Of a stretch of DNA of 64,000 nucleotides, positions 9,675-18,879 are shown piece by piece. The translations under genes and the position numbers were made by a program. Below the pieces are notes generated by a model that saw only the letters and a program-made list of their open reading frames with translations, did not search any database and was not told where the DNA came from. The number at the start of each line of letters is the position of its first letter. The first letter of the stretch is position 1. This stretch comes from Bacteroidaceae bacterium. Its GTDB lineage: Bacteria; Bacteroidota; Bacteroidia; Bacteroidales; Bacteroidaceae. Location of the stretch: contig JAFYPH010000051.1 of assembly GCA_017547585.1 (NCBI GenBank), positions 1 through 64,000 of the forward strand, in the 5' to 3' direction.

Positions 9675-10433
9675 ATGATATATAAATACGACAATAAAGA
9701 TGTATTTGTGGAGGTTACAGGCGACGGAGAGCCTGTGCTTCTGCTGCACGGCTGGGGCTGCACGCACGAAATTTTCAAGGCCCTCGCCCAAATACTCTCG
9801 CAGCAATACAAAGTCTATTCTTTTGACTTTCCCGGCTTCGGAGCATCGCACGAGCCCGACGAAGTGTGGGGCGTCGAGGAGTACACCCGCCTGATAGAAA
9901 AATTCATTGCCGACAACGGAATAAAAAGTCCCTCGCTTGTGGGACACTCTTTCGGCGGCCGAGTGTCGCTGCTCTACTCCTCGCGCAACGAGACTGCGCG
10001 CGTTGTTCTTGTGGACGCAGCAGGAATAAAGCCCAAACGTTCGTGGAAATACTACTACAAAGTATACACATACAAATGTGCAAAATGGCTGTGCAACACA
10101 TTTTTGCCAAAAGCCAAGGCCGAGGAGACACTCAACAGATTCCGCAAAAGCTCGGGCTCGTCGGACTACAATAATGCCAGTCCCATGATGCGCCGCATAC
10201 TCTCGAAGGTGGTAAACGAGGACCTCAAGCATGTAATGCCGTCGATAAAGGCTCCGGTGTTGCTCTTTTGGGGCGACCGCGACACAGCCACCCCCCTCGC
10301 CGACGCAAAATATATGGAAAAGCACATAAAGGACGCGGGCCTGGTGGTTGCACACGGCACGGGACACTTCTCGTTCCTCGAAAACCCGGGACTCTTCGCC
10401 TCGGTAATGAAAAGTTTCTTCAAGATTAAATAA
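9675..10433 (+). CDS. Alpha/beta hydrolase
   Basis: A 252-residue cytoplasmic alpha/beta-hydrolase. The oxyanion region LLLHGWG, nucleophile elbow GHSFGG (Ser92), acid within GDRD (Asp201/203) and catalytic His231 in GTGHFSFLENP are all present, so it is probably an active esterase, lipase or amidase. The substrate cannot be read from sequence. It begins a close-packed run: only 9 nt separate it from a MurF-like ligase, followed by a D-Ala-D-Ala ligase, which suggests a role linked to cell-wall precursors. It is preceded by a repeat that ends in a -7 box. Confidence 0.88.
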   Translation: MIYKYDNKDVFVEVTGDGEPVLLLHGWGCTHEIFKALAQILSQQYKVYSFDFPGFGASHEPDEVWGVEEYTRLIEKFIADNGIKSPSLVGHSFGGRVSLLYSSRNETARVVLVDAAGIKPKRSWKYYYKVYTYKCAKWLCNTFLPKAKAEETLNRFRKSSGSSDYNNASPMMRRILSKVVNEDLKHVMPSIKAPVLLFWGDRDTATPLADAKYMEKHIKDAGLVVAHGTGHFSFLENPGLFASVMKSFFKIK

Positions 10434-10442
10434 AAAGACAAA

Positions 10443-11987
10443 ATGGATATCTTCTCAATAATATTCACTCTTTTTGTCGTCGCATGCTGTATAGTTACAA
10501 TGCGCTACGACATTCAGATGTTCCAGTTAAGTTCCTACCGTTACAGCCGTTACTTCCGCTGGTGGTGGCCCGCCAACATACTCACCCACCGCAAATGGTG
10601 GCCGCTGGCAATAATCGCGTGCCTGCTGAACAAATGGCTCGCCATTGCAGCGGCAATAATAGCAGCAACAAGCATCTATAAAGAGCTCACAGAAAAGTAC
10701 AAGACCCCCATTGTCTTTACAATGAGAGTGAAAAGAATGTATGCAACGGCACTCACGCTCGTAGCGATTATCGTAGCAACAACAGCAGCTGTAAACGCAG
10801 CGTACGTTCCCCTCGCAACAGCCGTCACACTGCTGTTGTCAAACTTCGTAGTGCTTACGGCAAACATCATAAACACCCCCATTGAGAAGGCTATCACCCG
10901 CCACTACTACAACGACGCGAAAAGAATAATCGCCTCGCACAAAAACCTGACGATAATAGGAATCACAGGCAGTTTCGGAAAGACAAGCACCAAGAACTAT
11001 CTTGCACGCGTACTCTCCGAGAAATACAACGTGCTTGTAACCCCCGGAAACTTCAACACCCTGCTGGGCGTCGTACGCACCATACGCGAGCAGTTGCGTC
11101 CCTACCATCAGGTATTCATCGTGGAGATGGGAGCCAAGCAGCCCGGCGACATCAAGGAAATATGCGACCTTGTACACCCGCAGATAGGTATTCTCACAGC
11201 CGTTGGCGAAATGCATCTGGAGACATTCAAGAGCTTCGAGAATATCCAAAAGACAAAATTCGAGCTTATCGACTCATTGCCTGCCGACGGCCTTGCAGTG
11301 CTCAACTACGACTCTCAGGGCATCAGCAGCTACAAAGAGCAAAAATCAGTCTGCGAGACACTCACATACGGAGTGGACAACGACGCAGCAAAGATGAACG
11401 CACAGAATATCATCTACGGCGGGGGCGGAGTATCATTCACGCTCGACGGCGAGGAGTACGAGAGTAAGCTGCTGGGACGCGGTAACCTACTCAACATTCT
11501 GGCAGCCATCGCCGTTGCCGGTCGTCTGCAGGTGCCCGTGAGCAAGCAGAAGGCGGCAATCTCGCGTCTGCAGCCTGTGGAGCACCGTCTATCTATGCGC
11601 CGCGCCAACGGAATCACCGTGCTCGACGACGCATACAATTCCAACCCCGCAGGAGCAGCCATGGCAATAGAGGTGCTGAAAAACTTCAGCGTGGGCGAAG
11701 GAAACAAACGCATAATAATAACCCCGGGATTCGTGGAGATGGGACAGAAGCAGTTCGAAGCGAACAAGACTCTCGGCACACGCATAGCACAAGGTTGCGA
11801 TTATGCAATCATCGTAAACGAGACCAACCGCGAAGCGATAAAGAGCGGCCTCGAAGAAGAGAAATTCGACAACGGAAAAACATATTTTGCAGCCAATCTC
11901 AACGATGCACACGCCCACCTTGCAACAATTCTGAAGGTAGGCGACGTAGTACTCTACGAGAATGACCTGCCCGACAATTTCAAATAA
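10443..11987 (+). CDS. Membrane-anchored MurF-like Mur ligase
   Basis: A 514-residue protein with two parts. Residues 1-145 hold about four hydrophobic segments (2-20, 54-78, 98-120, 122-142) and a Trp/Arg-rich patch (YFRWWWPANILTHRKWW). From residue 170 on it is a Mur ligase with an ATP-binding loop ITGSFGKTSTK (173-184), then NTLLGV, the VEMGAKQPGDI motif characteristic of MurF, and DDAYNSNPAG. Ordinary MurF is soluble, about 450 residues and in the dcw cluster, so this is likely a paralogue that joins an amino acid or peptide to a wall-type acceptor at the membrane. The adjacent D-Ala-D-Ala ligase could supply its dipeptide substrate. Function is inferred. Confidence 0.82.
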   Translation: MDIFSIIFTLFVVACCIVTMRYDIQMFQLSSYRYSRYFRWWWPANILTHRKWWPLAIIACLLNKWLAIAAAIIAATSIYKELTEKYKTPIVFTMRVKRMYATALTLVAIIVATTAAVNAAYVPLATAVTLLLSNFVVLTANIINTPIEKAITRHYYNDAKRIIASHKNLTIIGITGSFGKTSTKNYLARVLSEKYNVLVTPGNFNTLLGVVRTIREQLRPYHQVFIVEMGAKQPGDIKEICDLVHPQIGILTAVGEMHLETFKSFENIQKTKFELIDSLPADGLAVLNYDSQGISSYKEQKSVCETLTYGVDNDAAKMNAQNIIYGGGGVSFTLDGEEYESKLLGRGNLLNILAAIAVAGRLQVPVSKQKAAISRLQPVEHRLSMRRANGITVLDDAYNSNPAGAAMAIEVLKNFSVGEGNKRIIITPGFVEMGQKQFEANKTLGTRIAQGCDYAIIVNETNREAIKSGLEEEKFDNGKTYFAANLNDAHAHLATILKVGDVVLYENDLPDNFK

Positions 11988-12012
11988 AAAAACAGATAAA
12001 AAATAAGATACA

Positions 12013-13227
12013 ATGAAGACAAACGTAGGCGTAGTATTCGGAGGACGCTCCGTAGAAAACGAAATATCAGTGGTTACCGCGAATCAGATGATTCACGCGA
12101 TGGACAGCGAAAAATATAACATCATTCCCATCTACATTACCAAAGAGGGAAAATGGTACAGCGGCGACGCTCTTTTCAATGTAGAGAACTACCGCGACAC
12201 AAAGAAACTGCTCGCGCAGTGCGAAGAGGTGTACATCCGCCCCAATTACGGCGACACCAACCTCTACCGCTGCAACAAGAGCATCTTCAAGAAAGATGTT
12301 GTTGCGAAGCTCGACGTAGTAGTCCCCACCCTTCACGGCACAAACTGCGAGGACGGCACATTCCAGGGAGTGATGGAGTTTGCAGGAATCCCCTACGCAG
12401 GCTGTAACACTCTTGCATCGGCCAACGGAATGGACAAGATTACCATGAAGATGATACTGAAAGAGTGTGGTGTTCCCGTAATCGACTACTGCTGGTTCTC
12501 GGACAAAGAGTGGTTCGACCGTCAGGCTACAGTTGTCGAAAAAATCGAGGGCAAGCTCGGCTACCCTGTAATTGTAAAGCCCGCCAACCTCGGCTCGAGC
12601 GTGGGTATCAAGGCTGCACACAACAAAGAGGAGCTCATCGACGCCATTGAGAATGCAATACAGTTCACCAACCGCATCATCATCGAGAAATACGTTCAGA
12701 AGCTGAAAGAGGTAAACTGCGCCGTGCTTGGCAACTACTACGACTGCCAGCCCTCTGTGTGTGAAGTTCCCGTACGCAGCGGCGAAATTCTCTCTTATCA
12801 GGACAAATATATGAACGGTGGCGGCAAGCAGTCACAGGGAATGCAATCAACAGTGCGCGAGATTCCCGCCAACCTGCCCGAAGAGACAACAAAATTCATT
12901 CAGAATGCAGCATGCGAGACATTCCGCGCCCTCTCGTGCGACGGCGTTTCGCGCATCGACTTTATCATCGACGAGGCAACGGGCGAAATCTTTGTGAACG
13001 AGATTAACACCATCCCCGGCTCACTCTCATTCTACCTTTGGGAGTACAGCGGAATGAACTTCAGCGACCTTGTCGACCGCCTCATCGAGATTGCCATCCG
13101 TCGTCAGCAGGATGCCAACCAGAAGGTTGTAAACTACGGCGACAACATCTTCTCGGGCAAAGGCGCGCAAGGAGCAAAGATGGGCGCAAAGGCCGGCGGC
13201 AAATTCGGCAGCAAGATGGGAAAATAA
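12013..13227 (+). CDS. ddl: D-alanine--D-alanine ligase with Gly/Lys-rich tail
   Basis: A 404-residue ATP-grasp ligase that joins two D-amino acids for peptidoglycan precursors. Visible family motifs are VVFGGRSVENEISV, the HGTNCEDGTFQG segment, MDKITMK, VKPANLGSSVGI and the metal-binding FVNEINTIPGSLSF. The usual HG-x-x-GEDG is HGTNCEDG here. After the catalytic core (about residue 375) a Gly/Lys/Ala-rich tail with a repeating K-x-G pattern is appended. It follows the MurF-like gene by 25 nt and is followed 3 nt later by umuD. It could be a second, specialised ligase rather than the essential housekeeping enzyme; I cannot tell. Confidence 0.9.
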   Translation: MKTNVGVVFGGRSVENEISVVTANQMIHAMDSEKYNIIPIYITKEGKWYSGDALFNVENYRDTKKLLAQCEEVYIRPNYGDTNLYRCNKSIFKKDVVAKLDVVVPTLHGTNCEDGTFQGVMEFAGIPYAGCNTLASANGMDKITMKMILKECGVPVIDYCWFSDKEWFDRQATVVEKIEGKLGYPVIVKPANLGSSVGIKAAHNKEELIDAIENAIQFTNRIIIEKYVQKLKEVNCAVLGNYYDCQPSVCEVPVRSGEILSYQDKYMNGGGKQSQGMQSTVREIPANLPEETTKFIQNAACETFRALSCDGVSRIDFIIDEATGEIFVNEINTIPGSLSFYLWEYSGMNFSDLVDRLIEIAIRRQQDANQKVVNYGDNIFSGKGAQGAKMGAKAGGKFGSKMGK

Positions 13228-13230
13228 AAA

Positions 13231-13659
13231 ATGCAGAAGGAGATAGACATATTCTCGCCCGACTGCAATACAGAAATGGAGATTCCCCTCTCCGCAAGCA
13301 GTGTGACGGCAGGCTTTCCATCGCCTGCCGAACACTACTTTTCTCTGAAGCTCGACCTTAACAAAGAGCTTATAAAAAACCCCGCATCGACCTTCTACGC
13401 ACGAGTAAAGGGTGTCTCAATGATAGACGAAGGCATCGACGACGGCGACCTCATAGTCATCGACAAGAGCATAGAGCCGCACAACGGCTGTCTCGCCGTC
13501 TGCTACATAGACGGGGAATTCACACTGAAAAGATTCGAGAAACACAAAGACCACGCCCTGCTCGTTCCCGCAAACAAAGAATACACCCCCATAAAAGTGA
13601 CCGAAGAGAATGATTTTCTCATCTGGGGCATCGTAACCTACATTATTAAAAGAGTGTAA
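13231..13659 (+). CDS. umuD: UmuD-like S24 protease subunit of DNA polymerase V
   Basis: 142 residues, the usual UmuD size. A self-cleavage site Ala27-Gly28 (TAGFPSP), catalytic Ser63 in GVSM and Lys100 in FTLKRF align with the UmuD Ser/Lys dyad. The cleaved form would join UmuC in error-prone translesion synthesis. It starts 3 nt after the ligase stop and its TAA is directly followed by the umuC ATG, so translation is probably coupled. I see no LexA-type operator near it, and Bacteroidota SOS boxes are poorly defined. Confidence 0.92.
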   Translation: MQKEIDIFSPDCNTEMEIPLSASSVTAGFPSPAEHYFSLKLDLNKELIKNPASTFYARVKGVSMIDEGIDDGDLIVIDKSIEPHNGCLAVCYIDGEFTLKRFEKHKDHALLVPANKEYTPIKVTEENDFLIWGIVTYIIKRV

Positions 13660-14919
13660 ATGTACGGGCTGTGCGACTGCAACAACTTTTTTGTATCGTG
13701 TGAGCGTGTGTTCAACCCCTCGCTCAACGGACGTCCCGTAGTTGTGCTCAGCAACAACGACGGCTGCGTAGTCTCGCGCAGCAACGAAGCAAAGGCCATA
13801 GGCATCAAGATGGGGCAACCTCTGTACCAGATACACGACCTTGTGAAACGTCACGACGTTGCTGTACACTCGAGCAACTACCGTCTCTACGGAGACATGT
13901 CCCAAAGAGTGATGGAGACACTCAAAAGCTACATTCCCCACATAGAAATATACTCCATAGACGAGGCCTTTCTCGACCTCGAAGGACACCCCATAGAAAA
14001 GCTTCAGGAGTTTGCCCGCGAGCTCTCGCGCATCATCAAGCGCAACACAGGAATCCCTGTGAGCATAGGCGTCTCGCACACAAAGACACTCGCCAAGATT
14101 GCGAGCAAGCTGTGCAAAAGCTACCCTAAGCTGCAAGGCGCATGCCTGATGCACCGCGAAGAGGACATAAAGAAAGTACTCTCGCGCTACCCCGTCGAAG
14201 ATATTTGGGGCATTGGACGCCGCCACAGCAAGCATCTGCATACGTTGGGAGTGACCACCGCCGCACAGCTATGCTCAAAATCGGAAATATGGATACGCAA
14301 CATACTGAGCATCACCGGAGTACGCACGTGGCGCGAGCTTCACGGCACCCCCAGCATAGAATTCACCGACAAGATTGCCGACAGACAGACAATAACCGTG
14401 TCGCGCTCGTTTGCCAAAGAGCTCTACGACTTTGAAGAGCTTCACGAGACAATATCCACCTTTGCCACCCTTGCGAGCGAAAAACTGCGCCGTCAGCGCT
14501 CCGTAGCGGGCGAATTACAGGCATTCATACTCACCAATCGCCACCGCGAAGACCAGCCGCAGCACCGCGAAGGGAAACTGTTCAGGTTCCCCACCCCCAC
14601 AAACAGCACACTGGAGATTGTAAAGGCAGCCACAGAACTGCTGAAAGAGCTCTACCGCCGAGGCTACGGATATAAAAAAAGCGGCGTCACGCTGAGCAAT
14701 ATAATGCCCGACAACGCCGTTCAAAGTTCAATATTCGATACTGTGGACCGCCCCAAACACAAACTGCTGATGCAGACGATAGACAATATAAACGCCACAT
14801 TGGGCCGCGAGAGCATCAGAATAGTGTCGCAGGGCAGCATTACCCATCACACTAACCACAAGCACCTCTCGCCGCAATATACGACCGATTGGGACGATAT
14901 TATTGTAGTGAAAGTGTAG
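13660..14919 (+). CDS. umuC: UmuC-like Y-family DNA polymerase V subunit
   Basis: A 419-residue Y-family polymerase. The N-terminal catalytic motifs are intact: YGLCDCNNFFVSCERVF, VVLSNNDGCVVSRS and YSIDEAFLDL with the metal-binding Asp/Glu pair. GIGVSHTKTLAKIASK and the helix-hairpin-helix (WGIGRRHSKHL) follow, then the little-finger and UmuC C-terminal region. It directly abuts umuD. Its stop is 3 nt from the stop of the convergent rnhB, with no visible terminator between them. Confidence 0.95.
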   Translation: MYGLCDCNNFFVSCERVFNPSLNGRPVVVLSNNDGCVVSRSNEAKAIGIKMGQPLYQIHDLVKRHDVAVHSSNYRLYGDMSQRVMETLKSYIPHIEIYSIDEAFLDLEGHPIEKLQEFARELSRIIKRNTGIPVSIGVSHTKTLAKIASKLCKSYPKLQGACLMHREEDIKKVLSRYPVEDIWGIGRRHSKHLHTLGVTTAAQLCSKSEIWIRNILSITGVRTWRELHGTPSIEFTDKIADRQTITVSRSFAKELYDFEELHETISTFATLASEKLRRQRSVAGELQAFILTNRHREDQPQHREGKLFRFPTPTNSTLEIVKAATELLKELYRRGYGYKKSGVTLSNIMPDNAVQSSIFDTVDRPKHKLLMQTIDNINATLGRESIRIVSQGSITHHTNHKHLSPQYTTDWDDIIVVKV

Positions 14920-14922
14920 CCG

Positions 14923-15531
14923 TCAATCGCCAAACTGCAACGAAAGCTGAGGATCCTCGCCCGTGAGATTGAAAGTCATACGATGATGCGGCGTTGCTCC
15001 ATGCTCGCGTATGGCCGCACGATGCTTGGGCGTAGGATAACCTTTATTCTTCTGCCAATCATACTGCGGATAGTCGCGGCTGATGCCCAGCATATAATCG
15101 TCGCGGTAGGTCTTTGCAAGAATCGACGCTGCGGCAATGCTCATAAACTTCGCATCGCCCTTCACAACCGTCGTATAAGGAATCTTATAAGGCGTGAATC
15201 TGTTGCCGTCGATGAGCAGATGTTCAGGCACAATCTTCAGCTGCTCCACCGCACGCTGCATGGCAAGGAAAGAGGCCTTCAGAATGTTAATCTCGTCAAT
15301 TTCGGCAGCAGTAACCACCCCCACAGCCCACGCAAGAGCCTCGCGCTCGATAACCTCGCGCAGCGCGTAACGCTGCGCCTCGGTCAGTTTCTTCGAGTCG
15401 TTAAGCAGTTCATTGCTGAAGTCTTTGGGCAGAATGACAGCCGCAGCATAGACAGGGCCTGCGAGACAGCCGCGTCCCGCCTCGTCGCATCCGGCCTCAA
15501 TCTTGTCGGGGTGAAGAAATTGTTGCAACAT
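14923..15531 (-). CDS. rnhB: Ribonuclease HII
   Basis: A 202-residue RNase HII that removes ribonucleotides and RNA primers from DNA. The family start [18 protein letters not shown] carries the first acidic residues (DEAGRG motif); LIDGNRF and [17 protein letters not shown], with the conserved Asp and Ser, follow. It starts 15 nt after sufS and is the last gene of the long minus-strand operon. It converges on umuC with almost no gap. Confidence 0.95.
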   Translation of the reverse strand: MLQQFLHPDKIEAGCDEAGRGCLAGPVYAAAVILPKDFSNELLNDSKKLTEAQRYALREVIEREALAWAVGVVTAAEIDEINILKASFLAMQRAVEQLKIVPEHLLIDGNRFTPYKIPYTTVVKGDAKFMSIAAASILAKTYRDDYMLGISRDYPQYDWQKNKGYPTPKHRAAIREHGATPHHRMTFNLTGEDPQLSLQFGD

Positions 15532-15546
15532 ACGCCTTTAAGAGCC

Positions 15547-16758
15547 TTAACCGAACATTTTCGCTACACGGTTGATGCCTGCAATGAGCGCATCCACCTC
15601 TTCGCGAGTATTATATATTGCAAACGAAGCACGCACCGTTCCGGGAATTCCAAAATGGTCGATGAGCGGCTGCGCACAATGGTGACCGGTGCGGATGGCA
15701 ATTCCCAGCCTGTCGAGCAGAGTACCAAGGTCGGCCGGGTGGATGTCACCCACAAGGAAAGATATTGCAGCACCATCGGGCTCACCGAAGATGCGCATTC
15801 CGGGAATCTGCTTCAACTGCTCAAGCGCGTAACGTGTAAGCTGCTGCTCGTGAGCGGCAATAACGTCAATGCCGATGCTGCTTACAAAGTCGAGAGCCTT
15901 TGCAAGAGCGATAGCTCCCACGTAGTCGGGAGTACCCGCCTCGAACTTATAGGGAAGCTCGTTGAAGGTAGTCTTTTCGAAACGCACCGTCTGAATCATC
16001 TCTCCACCACCCTGATAGGGCTTCATGCGGTTGAGAATCTCCTCTTTTCCATAGAGAACACCGATGCCTGTGGGGCCGTAAATCTTGTGTCCGCTGAACA
16101 CGAAAAAGTCTGCGTCAAGCTCTTGCACGTCTACCTTCTTGTGAGGAACACTCTGTGCGCCGTCTATAAGCACGGGAACATTATGTTCGTGGGCAATATC
16201 TATAAACTCCTTCACGGGATTCGTAACGCCCATCACATTGGATGTGTGAGTGATGCTCACGAAGCGTGTCTTTTCGTTGAAGAGTGCACGATAGGCCTCT
16301 TTGTCGAGCTTTGCATCGGCCGTGAGAGGAATCACGCGCAATTTTATTCCCATACGCTCCACAAGCAGCTGCCAGGGAACAATGTTACTATGGTGCTCCA
16401 TTGCAGACACGATAACCTCGTCGCCTGCGCTCAGGAAACTATCGCCGAAAGAGGCTGCCACAAGGTTGATGCTCTCGGTGGTGCCGCGAGTGAAAATAAT
16501 CTCGTGACGATGGCGCGCATTTATAAAGGCACGCACCGTCTCGCGGGCATCCTCGTACTGCTCGGTAGCCTTCTGCGACAGAAAATGGACGCCACGATGA
16601 ACATTGGCATTCACATTCGTGTAGGCCTCGGTTATTGCCTCAATCACGCTCAGCGGCTTTTGCGTCGTGGCAGCATTGTCAAGGTAGATAAGCTTCTTGC
16701 CATAGACCTCGCGCTGCAGAATGGGAAACTGCTCTCTTATATTGTTGGGATCAAACAT
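15547..16758 (-). CDS. sufS: SufS cysteine desulfurase
   Basis: A 403-residue PLP enzyme that removes sulfur from cysteine for Fe-S cluster assembly. The PLP lysine lies in FSGHKIYGPTG, and the active-site Cys lies in RTGHHCAQPL, the group II (SufS) arrangement. YLDNAATTQKP and RGTTESINLVA are also typical. It lies 6 nt downstream of sufD. No sufE is visible in the window, so the sulfur relay partner must be elsewhere. Confidence 0.96.
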   Translation of the reverse strand: MFDPNNIREQFPILQREVYGKKLIYLDNAATTQKPLSVIEAITEAYTNVNANVHRGVHFLSQKATEQYEDARETVRAFINARHRHEIIFTRGTTESINLVAASFGDSFLSAGDEVIVSAMEHHSNIVPWQLLVERMGIKLRVIPLTADAKLDKEAYRALFNEKTRFVSITHTSNVMGVTNPVKEFIDIAHEHNVPVLIDGAQSVPHKKVDVQELDADFFVFSGHKIYGPTGIGVLYGKEEILNRMKPYQGGGEMIQTVRFEKTTFNELPYKFEAGTPDYVGAIALAKALDFVSSIGIDVIAAHEQQLTRYALEQLKQIPGMRIFGEPDGAAISFLVGDIHPADLGTLLDRLGIAIRTGHHCAQPLIDHFGIPGTVRASFAIYNTREEVDALIAGINRVAKMFG

Positions 16759-16764
16759 AATTCA

Positions 16765-18102
16765 TCATTTACACAGAGAGCAGCCCTTGCAACGGTTAAG
16801 CTCTCCACGGAATCTTTTTTCTACCAGAATATGCAATCTCTCGCGCAGAGCATCGAGCTTAATTGCATCGATAACCTCACCCGCAAAGGCAAACATCAGC
16901 AGATGCTTGGCCTCGTCGGCGGGAATTCCACGCTGCTGCATATAGAAAAGTGCATTCTCGTCAAGCTGTCCCACGGTAGAGCCGTGGCCACACTTCACGT
17001 CATCAGCATAAATCTCAAGCTGCGGCTGAGCGTACATGCGCGCACACTTTGTGAGGCACAGGTTGCGGTTCGTCTGACGCGAGTTTGTCTGCTGCGCATC
17101 CTTGCGAATGAGCATCTTGCCCGAAAAGACACCTTTCGACTCTTCGTCGAGTATATATTTATAAAGTTCGTTACTGTTACAACGTCCCACCACATGGTCC
17201 ACGAGAGTATTATTCTCTACATGCTGTTTCTTGTCTGTAATTGCAAGGCCATACATATTAACCTCGGCACCCTCGCCCTCGAGCGACACACGCGCGCTGT
17301 TGCGTGTGAGTCCGTTTGTGAGGGTGATTGTAGTGTGGTTGAAACTGCTGCCCGCCTCTTGCTTCACAAAAAGCTGCGAGAGTCTCACATTCTCGCCGTG
17401 AGTCTCTTCGAGCTCGCAAAGGTCGAAGCGTGCGTTGCGGCCCACAAAGACCTCTACCACCTGCACCGACAGCGATTTTATCTTCTCAACCGCATGGTCG
17501 CACAAAAGCATCGATGCCTGGGCGCCCTCTTCGAGCACAATAAGCAGACGGCGATTGGTGAGCAGGTCCACGTTCGAACGAAGCACATTCATCAGCTGCA
17601 CAGTTCTTTCCACGCAGCTGTTCTTCGAAACATACAGCACAAGGCCATCCTGCGCAAAGGTTGTATTGAACATTGCAACGCCGTCGCCACCCTTTGCAAG
17701 CACATTATAATAAGGCTCGAGAAGGGCAGGATTCTTTGTTGCAATCTCGTTGAGACTGCCAAGAATGACACCTTCGGGCAACGCCTCGGCACCATCCTTC
17801 GAGAAATATGTGTCGTTTACAATATACTCCTGATGCGTATGCAGATTGGGCACGTCGCACGAGAAAATCTCGCGAGGATTGATGGGCACGTCCAGACGGC
17901 CGAGATTCATTCCGTAATTCTCGGCAAAGATGGGACGCACGTCAGTGTATCTGTACAGCTCTTCCTTGCCCGAGGGGAATCCCATGGCCTTGAAGGCCGT
18001 ATAAGCCTTTGCACGCTCTCTGTTAAGCAGTTCGGCGCAAGGCTCCTCTATAAGAGCCCTGTTGCTGTCGAAAAGCTCAATATATTCCTGTTCGTTGCTC
18101 AT
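16765..18102 (-). CDS. sufD: SufD Fe-S cluster scaffold component
   Basis: A 445-residue SufD that forms the SufBC2D scaffold complex. The conserved C-terminal core is clear (GHGSTVGQLDENALFYMQQRGI, broken here as two overlapping motifs: HGSTVGQLDE and LFYMQQRGIP) and it ends in a Cys-containing KGCSLCK. Its ATG overlaps the sufC stop (TAATG), so the two are translationally coupled. Its placement between sufC and sufS matches the usual sufBCDS order. Confidence 0.95.
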   Translation of the reverse strand: MSNEQEYIELFDSNRALIEEPCAELLNRERAKAYTAFKAMGFPSGKEELYRYTDVRPIFAENYGMNLGRLDVPINPREIFSCDVPNLHTHQEYIVNDTYFSKDGAEALPEGVILGSLNEIATKNPALLEPYYNVLAKGGDGVAMFNTTFAQDGLVLYVSKNSCVERTVQLMNVLRSNVDLLTNRRLLIVLEEGAQASMLLCDHAVEKIKSLSVQVVEVFVGRNARFDLCELEETHGENVRLSQLFVKQEAGSSFNHTTITLTNGLTRNSARVSLEGEGAEVNMYGLAITDKKQHVENNTLVDHVVGRCNSNELYKYILDEESKGVFSGKMLIRKDAQQTNSRQTNRNLCLTKCARMYAQPQLEIYADDVKCGHGSTVGQLDENALFYMQQRGIPADEAKHLLMFAFAGEVIDAIKLDALRERLHILVEKRFRGELNRCKGCSLCK

Positions 18103-18872
18103 TACTGATTCTCGTTTTTAATCCAGTCATAGCCTCTCTCCTCGAGCTCGAGTGCAAGCTCGGGGCCGGCAGTTTTCACAATTCTACCATTATAAAGCAC
18201 GTGTACAATGTCGGGCTTTATGTAGTCCAAAAGACGCTGATAGTGTGTAATCACGAGAGTAGAAGTGTCGGGGCGTTTCAGTTTGTTCACGCCCTCGGCT
18301 ACAATGCGCAGTGCATCAATGTCAAGGCCCGAGTCAGTCTCGTCGAGAATGCTCAAAGAGGGCTCGAGCATCGCCATCTGAAAAATTTCGTTGCGCTTCT
18401 TCTCGCCACCGCTGAAGCCCTCGTTCACCGAACGATTGGCAAGCTTGCTGTCGAGATTCACAAGCGCACGCTTCTCGCGCATGAGTTTAAGGAAGTCGCC
18501 CGCACTCATAGCAGGCTCGCCCTTATATTTGAGTTTGGCATTTATCGCCGCACGCATGAAGTTGGTCATGCTCACTCCGGCAATCTCCACCGGATACTGG
18601 AAAGAGAGGAACACACCCTCGTGGCTTCTATCCTCGGGCGACAATTCCAACAGATTCTTACCCTTGTAAATAACCTCGCCATCGGTAACAGTGTAGGCAG
18701 GATGTCCCACAAGAACATTGCTCAATGTACTTTTACCGGAACCGTTGGGGCCCATGATAGCATGCACCTCACCGGGCTTTACGGTAAGATTGATACCCTT
18801 CAATATCTCTTTTCCCTCTATAGTGGCGTGAAGATTCTTTATTTCTAAAAGATTTTCCATTTTTTCAATCAT
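18102..18872 (-). CDS. sufC: SufC ATPase of the Fe-S assembly complex
   Basis: An ABC-type ATPase of 252-256 residues that powers the SufBCD scaffold. Walker A GPNGSGKST, the SufC signature FSGGEKKRNE and Walker B LSILDETDSGLD, followed by the His switch in VITHYQRLL, are all intact. The frame starts at 18872 (MIEKMEN); the second ATG at 18860 matches the usual start MENLLEIKNLHA, and I cannot decide between them. It lies 7 nt after sufB. Confidence 0.96.
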   Translation of the reverse strand: MIEKMENLLEIKNLHATIEGKEILKGINLTVKPGEVHAIMGPNGSGKSTLSNVLVGHPAYTVTDGEVIYKGKNLLELSPEDRSHEGVFLSFQYPVEIAGVSMTNFMRAAINAKLKYKGEPAMSAGDFLKLMREKRALVNLDSKLANRSVNEGFSGGEKKRNEIFQMAMLEPSLSILDETDSGLDIDALRIVAEGVNKLKRPDTSTLVITHYQRLLDYIKPDIVHVLYNGRIVKTAGPELALELEERGYDWIKNENQ

Positions 18873-18879
18873 ATAATTA

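Noticed and set aside
14983..18108. A 1041-codon open frame on the plus strand
   Set aside because: It lies antisense to rnhB, sufS and sufD, all of which have full family motifs. Its translation is Cys/His-rich, lacks domains, and reflects the codon bias of the real genes.
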